Positions 24,666-33,130 are shown, numbered from the stretch's first letter. The stretch: 40,636 nucleotides of DNA from an uncultured Eubacteriales bacterium (GCA_949294555.1 CASFHP010000011.1:1-40636); one strand, 5' to 3'. Notes: generated by a model not told the origin, from the letters alone. Translations and numbers: made by a program.

Positions 24666-24757
24666 TTTTTATAAAATATAAAAACACACATTTTTATAAA
24701 ACAAAATTAAGATTTTGTAAAAGAAAAGTCCTAAAAGTGATTAAGCGTGCTAAAATC
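24666..24757 (+). promoter_or_regulatory. agrBD promoter region with direct repeats
   Basis: An extended -10 (TGCTAAAAT, ending 24757) lacks a good -35, as expected for an activated promoter. Upstream, TTTTTATAAAA occurs twice (24666-24676 and 24691-24701) in direct orientation. These could be regulator half-sites for the LytTR protein encoded at 27205, but they do not match the staphylococcal AgrA sites well. Confidence 0.35.
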
Positions 24758-24783
24758 AAATTAGCAAGAAGAGGTGAAGAAAA

Positions 24784-25410
24784 ATGATTGATAATATCTG
24801 CACATTCTTGACTAATAGAATCAGAAAAGAAATGCCAGAAATTGACGATGAAAGAGCAGAAGTCATTAATTATGGACTACAAAATATAATAGGAGAAGTA
24901 CCAAAGATTTTCTTATTATTTATCATCTCATTTTTTCTGGGAATGTTAAAAGAAGTATTATTTATGTTTATTGTACTTTCTCCATACCGAGGAGCGTCAG
25001 GAGGTTTTCATTTGAAAACACATTTAGGATGTATTATCGGAACAACAGCTTTTTATTGTGGAATTGTATTTCTTTCACAACATGTTGTATTAGGAGATAT
25101 GACAAAATATATCTTTACAGGAATTATATGGATATTTGGAATGATTATGATAAAACTTTATGCACCAGCCGATACAGAAAATGTTCCAATATTATCTAAG
25201 AAAGATAGAAAAAAGAAACAAATGATAGCATATATTACATATACAATCGGTTTGATTGCTGCTTTATTAATACAGGACAATGTTATTTCTAATATATTAC
25301 TATTTGGAAATCTATTACAAACATTGACAATAACAAAATTTGCATATAGGTTAACAAAAAATAAATATGGATATGAAGTGTATGGGGATGCTTCAATGGA
25401 AAATGTTTAA
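24784..25410 (+). CDS. agrB: AgrB-family peptide-processing protease
   Basis: This membrane cysteine endopeptidase cuts the AgrD propeptide and forms the thiolactone of the autoinducing peptide. It has 208 aa. The signature SPYRGASGGFHLKTHLGC contains the catalytic His76 and Cys83. Several membrane helices follow (about 40-66, 80-100, 105-125, 140-185). GAAGAGGTGAAG precedes ATG 24784. The agrD gene follows after 50 bases, so they form one operon, facing the agrC-agrA pair. Confidence 0.95.
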   Translation: MIDNICTFLTNRIRKEMPEIDDERAEVINYGLQNIIGEVPKIFLLFIISFFLGMLKEVLFMFIVLSPYRGASGGFHLKTHLGCIIGTTAFYCGIVFLSQHVVLGDMTKYIFTGIIWIFGMIMIKLYAPADTENVPILSKKDRKKKQMIAYITYTIGLIAALLIQDNVISNILLFGNLLQTLTITKFAYRLTKNKYGYEVYGDASMENV

Positions 25411-25460
25411 AAAACATATACCGGTGTGTTTTTAATATATATTATAAGGGGGAATCTATT

Positions 25461-25580
25461 ATGTTCAAATTTTTATCTAAAGTAGCTGAAAAATATGCAA
25501 AAGCAACAAATACATCTTGTTTAGTTGCTTGGGTGTTACATCAACCAAAAATGCCAGCAAGTATGATTAAAAAAGATTAA
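25461..25580 (+). CDS. agrD: AgrD-like cyclic peptide precursor (39 aa)
   Basis: The peptide has the three usual parts. An amphipathic N-terminus (MFKFLSKVAEKYAK) anchors it to the membrane. The core TNTSCLVAW carries the ring cysteine (Cys20), with a predicted 5-residue thiolactone CLVAW. The C-terminal recognition tail VLHQPKMPASMIKKD contains the family's conserved QPK-P element. GGGGGAATCT lies upstream of ATG 25461. The length of the N-terminal tail on the mature signal is unknown. Placement right behind agrB supports the call. Confidence 0.93.
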   Translation: MFKFLSKVAEKYAKATNTSCLVAWVLHQPKMPASMIKKD

Positions 25581-25584
25581 TTTC

Positions 25585-25619
25585 TTGGCAAAAATAGGAC
25601 GAAAAATTATTTTTGCCAA
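25585..25619 (+). terminator. Hairpin directly after agrD
   Basis: TTGGCAAAAATA (25585-25596) and TATTTTTGCCAA (25608-25619) pair perfectly, starting five bases after the agrD stop. It may stabilise or attenuate the agrBD message. Confidence 0.7.
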
Positions 25620-25664
25620 ATCCTATATAACTTAAAAAGTTATATATTTACAATCCAATACAAG

Positions 25665-25690
25665 ACAGCTTTTTGTAAGCTGTTTTTTTA
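25665..25690 (+). terminator. Rho-independent terminator of agrBD
   Basis: ACAGCTT/AAGCTGT (25665-25671, 25677-25683) is followed by seven T, a standard terminator in the plus direction. A further perfect stem CGGAAAGCC/GGCTTTCCG lies at 25750-25800. Confidence 0.8.
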
Positions 25691-25837
25691 TATATTAGGA
25701 AAGTCATATTGATTTTCTAATATATAAAAACATAATGTACACAATTTTACGGAAAGCCAAAGACAAAATATAAAATTAATATAAATTTTAAGGCTTTCCG
25801 CTTTGTTCTTTTATAGAAAATTTTTATTCAACAAAAA

Positions 25838-25857
25838 ATGAGACTATGCAGTCTCAT
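25838..25857 (-). terminator. Terminator of agrA-agrC
   Basis: ATGAGACT and AGTCTCAT pair around ATGC. On the minus strand the stem is followed by a run of T, shortly after the agrC stop at 25875. Confidence 0.8.
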
Positions 25858-25874
25858 AAGTGTTTTCTTAAAAT

Positions 25875-27221
25875 TTAATAATATATTTCAATTTGTTGAG
25901 AGAAATATTTTTCATTCTTAGTAGTATAAAGTGAAAGATTTTTACTTTTGCCTAGAATTTTTCTAACTTCCCATAAACCAAGTCCAGTATGATTTTCTTT
26001 TCCAGAAAAGCCTTTGTTAAATATTTTTTCTGTATCTACATCTTTGTCTTTATAAGTATTTTCAATAATGATCAATTGTCTATGATGTTTTTCATCATCT
26101 CTAAAAATAATATTGATTAGTTTTTCATCACATTCTTTACTTGCGTCAATTGCATTATCTAACAAAATTCCTAATATTCTAGTAAATTCATATATTTTCA
26201 TGTTTAGCTTGCTTAAATCTAGTAGCAATGTCATATTCATTTTAATGCCTTGTTCTTCAGCTTCATGATATTTTGTAGTTAATAAACTATAAACACCAGG
26301 ATTATTGATAAGTTTAGGATTTAGTGCATATAAACTATTTACTTTTTGACAATCATCTTCAAGCTGTACATAATATTTTTTCAAACCTTCCATGTCATTT
26401 GTTTTTACATATCCACCAATGGTAGTTACAATATTATCGAAATCATGTTTGAAACCTCTGACATTATCATGTAAAATTGTTAAAGTTTTATTATATTCCT
26501 CAGCATTTTGCAACTTTTGCGTGGTAGAAGCTAACTTCATAACTCGAGTTAAACTGTAAATACTTATTGCAAAATAGGCTAACATAGATAGAAAACTTAG
26601 AAAAGTTATAATTAACGGAAGTGTATCTATATAATAAACTGTAATAATAGCTTCTATAAAAAGTGTAAAAATACCAAAAAACAAGTTAGCATAGATTATT
26701 TTTTTATGTTTAATATCTATTTCATCAAATATTTTAATAGAAAGATTTCTTTTTCTGAAAAACAAATAAATAATTATTACAATTAAATATTGAATGAATA
26801 AGTATAACAATCTGTATATAGGTATAGTTGATGAGTCGGAAAAAGATATATTAAATATAGCAAGGTAAGGATTCATAACAAACATACTTACTAGTGCAAA
26901 AATTATTATAGGAATAATAAAAGCAATAATTGTCTTGAATGCATCAGTTTTAAATAATACATGTATGAAAACAATCATAGATATATAGTTAATTATTAAG
27001 TTGAAAGGATTAGATAGAAAATAATTAGTAATAATACTGATAATGCTAATTATTAACACATATAATACTTTAGATTTAGTACTTGATTGTATATTTAATA
27101 TAGATAAAAATAGCAACATTAATAATGTAGTTTCAATAAATGTAATTGGTGCAAATAAGATACTCGAAAAAGTTTCATTAGGCGTAGTTAACGCATTCCA
27201 AATATTATTCAACAATTCCAT
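25875..27221 (-). CDS. agrC: AgrC-like sensor histidine kinase
   Basis: This is a GHKL-type kinase of 448 aa that should sense the AgrD-derived peptide. Six or seven membrane helices fill residues 20-225. The phospho-accepting His259 lies in GFKHDFDN, and the ATPase part has the N-box DNAIDAS (about 357) and G-box GLGLWEVRKI (about 415). The start codon lies inside the last codons of agrA (17-base overlap) with GGAGG in front, so the two are translationally coupled. The order is agrA then agrC, the reverse of the staphylococcal order, and convergent with agrBD. Confidence 0.92.
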   Translation of the reverse strand: MELLNNIWNALTTPNETFSSILFAPITFIETTLLMLLFLSILNIQSSTKSKVLYVLIISIISIITNYFLSNPFNLIINYISMIVFIHVLFKTDAFKTIIAFIIPIIIFALVSMFVMNPYLAIFNISFSDSSTIPIYRLLYLFIQYLIVIIIYLFFRKRNLSIKIFDEIDIKHKKIIYANLFFGIFTLFIEAIITVYYIDTLPLIITFLSFLSMLAYFAISIYSLTRVMKLASTTQKLQNAEEYNKTLTILHDNVRGFKHDFDNIVTTIGGYVKTNDMEGLKKYYVQLEDDCQKVNSLYALNPKLINNPGVYSLLTTKYHEAEEQGIKMNMTLLLDLSKLNMKIYEFTRILGILLDNAIDASKECDEKLINIIFRDDEKHHRQLIIIENTYKDKDVDTEKIFNKGFSGKENHTGLGLWEVRKILGKSKNLSLYTTKNEKYFSQQIEIYY

Positions 27222-27921
27222 GATTTTTTATAACCTCCAAAAATTCTTTTTTATATTTAGGACCAATACTACAAGAAGTATCATTACTAAAGGAAACGGT
27301 CAAAGCAACTGGGTCAACATTTTTAATATTATTTAAGTTAACAATATAAGATTTGTGACATCTTACAAAGTTATCAGGTAATTTATCTTGGATTTTATTA
27401 AAAGAACTATATGTCTCATAATCACGAGAAGAGGTATGAAAGTTTAGCTTCATACCATCTCTTTTAATATATTGAATTTGTGTCTCATCTACAAGTGTGT
27501 TCTTATTATCAATCTTAATATATTTCTTAGGTAACCCATAAATATCATCAAAAAGTCTTTTGACAGTGTCTTCAAGTCTTTCATAAGTAATTGGTTTGGC
27601 TAAATAATCAAAAGTTTTATATTTATAAGCCATCATGGCATATTCTAAATGACCAGTGGTAAATATTAAATAAACATTTTTATCTTTCTTTCGGATTTCT
27701 TCAGCTAAATCCAACCCAGTCTTTTGAGATTTTAAATTAATATCCAATAATAAAACATCTATCTGTTCTTCATTGTCAAAACAGGTTAATAAATCTTCAA
27801 AATTATTAAATTTAAACGTAACTCTACCATCAAGATTGTTTTTGGTAAATATATTTTCTAAGAGTTTTTCTAGTCTATCTAAAATATTCACATTATCATC
27901 ACAAATTACAAAGTTTAACAT
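27205..27921 (-). CDS. agrA: AgrA-like LytTR response regulator
   Basis: The protein (238 aa) has a receiver domain (1-120) with phospho-acceptor Asp60 in VLLLDINL and the conserved Lys in YLAKPI. A LytTR DNA-binding domain follows (about 135-235, YIKRDGMKLNFHTSSRDYETY, VRCHKSYIVNLNNI). AGGAGGG lies before the start. It probably activates agrBD and other targets when AgrC is stimulated. No clear LytTR box could be fixed by eye. Confidence 0.93.
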   Translation of the reverse strand: MLNFVICDDNVNILDRLEKLLENIFTKNNLDGRVTFKFNNFEDLLTCFDNEEQIDVLLLDINLKSQKTGLDLAEEIRKKDKNVYLIFTTGHLEYAMMAYKYKTFDYLAKPITYERLEDTVKRLFDDIYGLPKKYIKIDNKNTLVDETQIQYIKRDGMKLNFHTSSRDYETYSSFNKIQDKLPDNFVRCHKSYIVNLNNIKNVDPVALTVSFSNDTSCSIGPKYKKEFLEVIKNHGIVE

Positions 27922-28258
27922 ATATACATCCCTCCTATAAAATATATGTAGTAAAAATGCGAAGTTTCGACAATAAAAAAATAATTACCTTATTTTTCCA
28001 GCGACAACAACAATATATTCTAAAAAAATCATCTTGTCAATACTCTAATAATAAATTTATCTTCTAGGTAAAGCAATTAATGGTAGTTGTTTTGAGAAGT
28101 AAAAAGAAAAATGTGACAAATGAAGGCTAAAAAATGTTTAAATACAGGAAGATAATAATAAATGAAAAAAACCAATAAATTTTTTAAAGAAAATTAAAAA
28201 TGTATTCTTTTATATTGTGTTTTTAGATTAAAATGTAGTAAATGAAAATAATTTGTGC
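27922..28258. other. Intergenic region between agrA and the hipA-like gene
   Basis: About 340 bases of very AT-rich sequence separate two divergent genes. The agrA ribosome site is at the left edge, and an extended -10 for the hipA-like gene is at the right edge. I see no ORF with a ribosome site, no strong hairpin and no tRNA in it. Confidence 0.6.
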
Positions 28259-28296
28259 TATACTAGTAATTGATGAAAGGAAAACGAAGAAAAGAA

Positions 28297-29154
28297 ATGA
28301 TTGATTTTACAAATGCAATAGAAGTATTAAATAACTACAAAGGTTCAGAAAAAAAGAAAACACTAATATATAGTGATAAAAAATATTTAGTAAAATTTCC
28401 TGACCCAGTTCGAGAAAAAAATAAAAAGATATCCTATATTAATAATGCATTTTCTGAATATGTGGGAAGTAATATATTTAAAATATGTGGTTTCAAAACA
28501 CAAAATGTTATATTAGGAAAATATATTTACAAAGAGAAAGAAAAAATAGTATGTGCATGTGAGGATTTTACAGATGAAGAACATGTATTATATGAATTTG
28601 AAAGTTTGGCATTAAGTACAAATCTAGATAAAAAAATAGAAACAGAATTAAGCGATATTATGGAAGTTATAGAAGAAAGCCAAACAATTGACAGTAAAGA
28701 GACAAAGAAAAAATTTTGGGATATGTTTGTGATAGATAGTTTAATTGGTAATACTGAAAGACATAATGGAAATTGGGGATTTTTATTAAATAAAGAAACA
28801 AGAAAAGCTGAATTTTCTCCGATATATGATTGTGGCTCTTGCCTAAATCCAATGCTTGAAGATGAAGAATTAGAAAAAATGAGTGAAACAGAATTGAAAA
28901 ATTTAGCAATTAATTGCTATTCTTGTATAAAAGAAAAGGGTAAAAAAATAAACTATATGTCATTTATAAAAGAAATGAAAAATCAAGAATGCAATAATGC
29001 GATTAAGAGAGTTTTTGCAAATATTCACATTGATGAAATAAAAATGTTTATTGATAATATTGAATATATGTCAAGTATAAGAAAAGCGTTTTACAAGAAA
29101 ATATTAGAGATAAGATATGAGAATATAAAAGAGATGTATGAGAAAATAAAATAG
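28297..29154 (+). CDS. HipA-like serine/threonine kinase, no HipB partner
   Basis: The protein (285 aa) carries the HipA/CtkA-type kinase core: an ATP-lysine in KKYLVKFPDP near the N-terminus, the catalytic loop DSLIGNTERHNGNWG (about 155), and the metal-binding YDCGSCL (about 182). HipA kinases arrest growth by phosphorylating targets such as aminoacyl-tRNA synthetases. Frames are open from 28270; an extended -10 TGCTATACT (28257-28264) puts transcription start near 28271, so ATG 28297 is more likely than ATG 28273. No helix-turn-helix antitoxin is adjacent. It begins an accessory operon with the next three genes. Confidence 0.8.
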   Translation: MIDFTNAIEVLNNYKGSEKKKTLIYSDKKYLVKFPDPVREKNKKISYINNAFSEYVGSNIFKICGFKTQNVILGKYIYKEKEKIVCACEDFTDEEHVLYEFESLALSTNLDKKIETELSDIMEVIEESQTIDSKETKKKFWDMFVIDSLIGNTERHNGNWGFLLNKETRKAEFSPIYDCGSCLNPMLEDEELEKMSETELKNLAINCYSCIKEKGKKINYMSFIKEMKNQECNNAIKRVFANIHIDEIKMFIDNIEYMSSIRKAFYKKILEIRYENIKEMYEKIK

Positions 29155-29201
29155 ATTTGAATAATTAATAATAAAAATAGAAAAGAAAGAGAGTGATGAA
29201 A

Positions 29202-29477
29202 ATGATGTATCCTTATTGTAAATATGCTGATGAAACAGAAGTTGTTTTTTCACATATTATGAAAAATGAAAATGGAGAAGAAATTATACATGTGCATTTT
29301 GAAAGACCTACTGAAAAAGGATTTGACAGTGTGAGATTTGAACTTCCAAGCTGTAAAATATTATACAAAGATGGAAACTATACAGATGAAGAAATAGAAA
29401 TGTTTAGAACTGTAGTGGAAAGAGGTATGCCATCTTTTTATAGATGGGCAAGACAAGGAGGAATTCTTAGTGCCTAA
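29202..29477 (+). CDS. Small conserved-looking protein of unknown function
   Basis: The protein has about 91 aa; starts at 29193, 29196, 29202 or 29205 are all possible and share one purine-rich ribosome site. It has a beta-rich first half (TEVVFSHIMK, EIIHVHFERP, DSVRFELPS) and a helical C-terminus (DEEIEMFRTVVERGMPSFYRWARQGG). I do not recognise the family. It follows the HipA-like gene by about 40 bases and overlaps the next gene by 8, so it is in the same operon. Confidence 0.7.
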   Translation: MMYPYCKYADETEVVFSHIMKNENGEEIIHVHFERPTEKGFDSVRFELPSCKILYKDGNYTDEEIEMFRTVVERGMPSFYRWARQGGILSA

Positions 29478-29805
29478 TTCAGAATTGCTTATTAAAAACA
29501 AATATAAAATAATAACCCTATGTGGCTCAATTAAATTTAAAGATGAATTTGTGAAAGTTCAAGAAAAACTTACATTAGATGGAAATATAGTTTTAACACC
29601 TAATTTTTTTTACAATATAAAAAAAGAGGATATAGATGAAAAAACTAAAAAGATGTTAGATGAAATGCATAAACAAAAAATAGATATGTCAGACGAGATT
29701 TATGTGATTAATGTTGGAGGATATATTGGAGAAAGTACAAAGAATGAGATTGAATATGCAAAAGCAAAAAGCAAGAAGATTTTTTATTTGGAAGGTATCA
29801 AATAA
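29470..29805 (+). CDS. Nucleoside deoxyribosyltransferase-fold protein
   Basis: The protein (111 aa, GTG start) has the NDT/DUF4406-like pattern: a first strand with ITLCGSIKFKDEF, a middle DEMHKQKIDMSDEIYVINVGGYIGESTKNEIEYA, and a last strand KKIFYLEG. This Rossmann-like family includes nucleoside 2-deoxyribosyltransferases and nucleotide-binding proteins of phages and defence islands. GTG 29470 is set by AAGGAGG at 29455-29461 and overlaps the preceding gene by 8 bases. A broken second copy lies at 32350-32562. Confidence 0.8.
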   Translation: MPNSELLIKNKYKIITLCGSIKFKDEFVKVQEKLTLDGNIVLTPNFFYNIKKEDIDEKTKKMLDEMHKQKIDMSDEIYVINVGGYIGESTKNEIEYAKAKSKKIFYLEGIK

Positions 29806-29840
29806 AATAGTAATTTGTAGAGGGAATAAAGTGATTTAGT

Positions 29841-30581
29841 ATGGAAAAAGATGAAAGATTTATAGATATAAAACCAGATAAGCAAGATATAAAGGAGATT
29901 TTAAATTGGTTGAAAGATGACATAAATAATAAGGGTGAAGGCTTTTATAACAATAAAGATATTATCGAAGAATCATTTAAAAGAGGTAATTCAATTACTT
30001 TTAAAAATGGAAATGAAAATATTGGTTTAGTTACATGGAATGAAGTTGAGGGAATGCTAATTAATATTGATATTTTTGTTATTCATCCATCTTATCGAGG
30101 TCTAGGTTACGGTGCATTTTACTATAATGCTATTTCAGATTTTTTTAGAGATAAAGGTTTTAAGGCTGTAAAATTATTCTGCTATCCTCATACATCCGAA
30201 ACGTTTTGGAAAAAAATGGGGTTAATTAAGTTTCCTGATTGTGGATATACAGAACATGAATTAACATACTATGGAGTTTTAGTGGATACTGCATCGACTG
30301 TATATATAAGTAATATGGATAAAATAGAATTATGGGATGTTGAGCCTTATGAAGCAGAGGGAACAAATCCTAGATGGACATGGTATGTCGAGACACAAAA
30401 AGGAATGTTATTGTATCCAATAATACAACCATGTAATTGCAATTGGAATCTGCGTTGGAGCAGAAATGGCGTTGTGCTTAAAGAAAAAAAAGTTAAGTAT
30501 TTTATAAATGAATATAATGAATTATATTATTCTAATTTTCTGTATATTGATAAGCTAAAAGATATGGAAGTAGAACTATAA
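29841..30581 (+). CDS. GNAT-family N-acetyltransferase
   Basis: The protein has 246 aa. The acetyl-CoA-binding motif A is IDIFVIHPSYRGLGYGAFYYNA (about 75-96, R-G-L-G-Y-G), typical of GNAT enzymes. Residues 1-135 hold the acetyltransferase; the second half is rich in Trp and Tyr (WDVEPYEAEGTNPRWTWYVE) and is not recognised. Substrate is unknown; toxin (TacT-like), antibiotic and metabolic GNATs cannot be told apart here. In the second copy of this region the whole gene is absent between short TTGTAG repeats. Confidence 0.8.
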   Translation: MEKDERFIDIKPDKQDIKEILNWLKDDINNKGEGFYNNKDIIEESFKRGNSITFKNGNENIGLVTWNEVEGMLINIDIFVIHPSYRGLGYGAFYYNAISDFFRDKGFKAVKLFCYPHTSETFWKKMGLIKFPDCGYTEHELTYYGVLVDTASTVYISNMDKIELWDVEPYEAEGTNPRWTWYVETQKGMLLYPIIQPCNCNWNLRWSRNGVVLKEKKVKYFINEYNELYYSNFLYIDKLKDMEVEL

Positions 30582-30595
30582 ATTACAAGGTGTTA

Positions 30596-30645
30596 TTGTA
30601 GGTAAAAATATATGTGTTAGAGGTATCAAATGATATCTCTTTTTT
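30596..30645 (+). repeat. 50-bp segment repeated at 32572-32621
   Basis: About 50 bases starting TTGTAGGTAAAAATATATG and ending in TCTCTTTTTT are identical at 32572-32621. The segment includes GATATC-type pairing (GGTATC/GATATC) followed by a T run, so it may be the terminator of the accessory operon. Its repetition marks the right end of a partial duplication. Confidence 0.8.
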
Positions 30646-30763
30646 GGGGGTTAAAAAATAAATTTTCAAAATTTCTCTAATTTCTAAAGTTTTTGAAAAA
30701 TGTATGAATAGAAAGTTAAATATTTTGATATAGGAATAAATAATATAGATTTTTAAAATTTAA

Positions 30764-30792
30764 TTGTATAAAAAAGGAATTTATGATATTAT
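30764..30792 (+). promoter_or_regulatory. Promoter for the AlbA-type regulator gene
   Basis: TTGTAT (30764-30769) and TATTAT (30787-30792) are spaced by 17 bases, about 40 bases before ATG 30832. Confidence 0.65.
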
Positions 30793-30831
30793 AACTTCAA
30801 AATAACAACAAGAAAAAGGAGACAAGCCTTT

Positions 30832-32262
30832 ATGGAAGAAAATATTAAAAATATTATTTTATTAGGCGAAAATGTTAATACAGAATTAAAAGAAGCTATT
30901 AATGGATTACCTAAAAGTGTGTTTGAATCTGTATGTTCATTTTTAAATACAACTGGAGGATATATCATTTTAGGAGCAAATGATAAAAAAGAGATTATAG
31001 GAATAAAAGAGGAATTAATAGAAAAAATAAAAAAAGATTATACAACACAGTGTAATAATAAAGAAGTTATAAGTCCAACTGTTTTATCAGAATTACATGA
31101 GATAAAAATAGATGGAAAAATACTTCTATATACGCATATTGAAGAATCAACAGAAATTCATAAATGCAAAGGAAAAGTATTTGTTCGTAACTATGAAGGT
31201 GATTTTGACATATCAAATAATATTCCATTGATTGCGAGTATTCACAATAAAAAACGAAAAATATTTGATGAAGACACAATTTATCCATATGTTTCAGTAG
31301 AAGAAGATTTAAGACATGATTTAATAGAAAAAGCAAGAAAATTAGCTAATTCAAATGTAAAGAAAAGACATATTTGGATGGATATGACAGATTTGGAATT
31401 GCTAAAAAGTGCAGGATTATATAAAGTGGATAAGGAAACAGGTAAACGAGGCGTAACACTTGCTGGTGTTATGCTATTTGGAAAAGATGATGTAATTTCA
31501 AATATTAATCCTTATTGTAGAACAGATGCTTTATATAGAGTAGATGATTTAGACAGATATGATGATAGAGATTTTGTAGAAACCAATTTAATAGATATGT
31601 ATGATAGATTAATTGATTTTATAGCAAAATATACAATGGACAGGTTTGCATTAGATGAAAATGCAAGAAGAGTAAGCCCAAGAAATGTAATGGCACGTGA
31701 AATAGTTTTAAATACTCTTATGCATAGAGATATAACAGATGGTCATACAAGTAGAGTGATTATTTATAAAGATAAATTAATATGCGAAAATCCAAATTCT
31801 TTTAGAACAAATGGATTACTTACTATAAAAAATTACACACCATTTGCAAAAAACCCAACGATTGCAAAATTTTTTAGAGAAATAGGATATGCAGATGAGT
31901 TGGGTAGTGGTTTTATAAAAATTACAAAAAATTCATATTTGTATTCAGGAAAACCACCTATTTTTGAAGATAAAGAGATATTTAGAGTAACAATTCCACT
32001 ATTAAGAGATGAAAAATTGGATGAAAAAGATTTAATTAATTTAGCAAATGATACTTTAAATGATACTTTAAATGATACTTTAAATGATACTTTAAATTTA
32101 TTAAAAATGAATCCTAATATAAGACAAAAAGATATTGCTATGAAATTAAAAGTTTCTGAAGTAACAATAAAAAGAAATATAAAAGAATTAAAAGAAAAAG
32201 GATATATTGAAAGAGAAGGTTCAAAAAAGACAGGATATTGGAAAATATTAAAAAATGACTAA
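30832..32262 (+). CDS. AlbA/Schlafen-domain ATP-binding regulator
   Basis: The protein (476 aa) begins with an AlbA_2/Schlafen-type domain (about 10-125; TELKEAINGLPKSVFESVCSFLNTTGG split over 17-43, then YIILGANDK). A central part has VLNTLMHRDITDGH and KNPTIAKFFREIGYADELGSGF, the RecG-related ATPase-like C-terminal domain of this family. A winged helix-turn-helix closes it (about 425-470). Between the last two lies a short repeat linker of NDTL units. AAAAGGAGAC precedes ATG 30832. Such proteins are often labelled transcriptional regulators or 'RecG-like' and occur in defence or mobile islands. Confidence 0.85.
   Translation: MEENIKNIILLGENVNTELKEAINGLPKSVFESVCSFLNTTGGYIILGANDKKEIIGIKEELIEKIKKDYTTQCNNKEVISPTVLSELHEIKIDGKILLYTHIEESTEIHKCKGKVFVRNYEGDFDISNNIPLIASIHNKKRKIFDEDTIYPYVSVEEDLRHDLIEKARKLANSNVKKRHIWMDMTDLELLKSAGLYKVDKETGKRGVTLAGVMLFGKDDVISNINPYCRTDALYRVDDLDRYDDRDFVETNLIDMYDRLIDFIAKYTMDRFALDENARRVSPRNVMAREIVLNTLMHRDITDGHTSRVIIYKDKLICENPNSFRTNGLLTIKNYTPFAKNPTIAKFFREIGYADELGSGFIKITKNSYLYSGKPPIFEDKEIFRVTIPLLRDEKLDEKDLINLANDTLNDTLNDTLNDTLNLLKMNPNIRQKDIAMKLKVSEVTIKRNIKELKEKGYIEREGSKKTGYWKILKND
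32046..32093 (+). repeat. In-frame 12-bp tandem repeat (four units)
   Basis: AATGATACTTTA is repeated four times without change inside the AlbA-type gene, encoding NDTL four times. Each unit is 12 bases, so copy-number change alters linker length without shifting the frame. Confidence 0.95.
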
Positions 32263-32349
32263 TATACCAAAGTACTAACTCTGTATCTCTTTTCTGCCTT
32301 TTATAAAGAACTAATAAAAAAGAAAGCGAGTGATTAGACTTGATGCATG

Positions 32350-32562
32350 AATATAAAATAATAACCCTATGTGGCTCAATTAAATTTAAAGACGAATTTA
32401 TGAAAGTTCAAGAGAAACTTACATTAGATGGAAATATTGTTTTAGCTCCCAATTTTTTTATAGTATAAAAAAAGAGGATATATTGGAGAAAGTACAAAGA
32501 ATGAGATTGAATATGCAAAAACGAAAAGCAAGAAGATTTCTTATTTGGAATGTATCAAATAA
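32350..32562 (+). pseudogene. Deleted second copy of the deoxyribosyltransferase-fold gene
   Basis: The sequence aligns with 29501-29807 with few substitutions. Compared with the intact copy it lacks 91 bases between two GAGGATATA direct repeats (29626-29634 and 29717-29725 in the intact copy), which shifts the frame. There are also small changes just before the deletion. It is followed by the same AAATAGTAATTTGTAG tail and then jumps directly to the 50-bp segment, with the GNAT gene missing. Confidence 0.9.
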
Positions 32563-32571
32563 AATAGTAAT

Positions 32572-32621
32572 TTGTAGGTAAAAATATATGTGTTAGAGGT
32601 ATCAAATGATATCTCTTTTTT
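32572..32621 (+). repeat. Second copy of the 50-bp terminal segment
   Basis: Identical to 30596-30645. It directly follows the broken deoxyribosyltransferase gene, showing that this whole stretch (32350-32621) is a shrunken duplicate of 29501-30645. Confidence 0.85.
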
Positions 32622-32704
32622 TGCACTTTGAAAATAAAAGATAATACAGTAATAATATTCATCCAACCTCATAAAATTAAAAAGAAACAAAATAGAGGTG
32701 GGAT

Positions 32705-33130
32705 ATGAAAATAATCAGAAAAACCAGAAAAACAATACTTATGCTTTTATTAATAGGCATTTTAACACTTAGTGTTATAACGGTAAAATCAAAAGAAGAA
32801 ATTGCAACAAATAGTACAACAATAAGCACTAAAAAAATAGAATGGGGAATAAAAAGAAATGACAATCATGAGCAACCAGATGTAGGAAGTGAAAATAGAA
32901 AAGTATTGGAAGAAAATAATGGAATATGTTTAGGAAATAACGAAAGTAAATCAATATATTTAACATCTGATGAAGGATATGAAGCAGGTTATACGAGTCA
33001 AATTTTAGAAGTTCTAAAAGAAAATGACGTAAAGGCAACCTTTTTTTTAACAGCTCATTATGTCAATACACAAGAAGAATTGGTACAACAAATGATAGAT
33101 GAAGGTCATATCATTGGCAACCATTTTTAA
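32705..33130 (+). pseudogene. Truncated polysaccharide deacetylase (PdaA-like)
   Basis: The 141-residue frame has an N-terminal signal anchor, then WGIKRNDNHEQPDVG and YLTSDEGYEAGYTSQILEVLK, the start of a NodB-type deacetylase as in PdaA (peptidoglycan muramic-lactam pathway). It ends at EGHIIGNHF, right inside the second catalytic motif (normally GNHT-NH-S), so about half of the catalytic domain is missing. The first motif also reads TSDEG where TFDEG is usual. The break is the likely left edge of the ICE; the rest of the gene should lie beyond its far end. Confidence 0.8.

Noticed and set aside
27922-28258. LytTR (AgrA) binding repeats upstream of agrA
   Set aside because: No pair of half-sites at proper spacing could be supported by eye.
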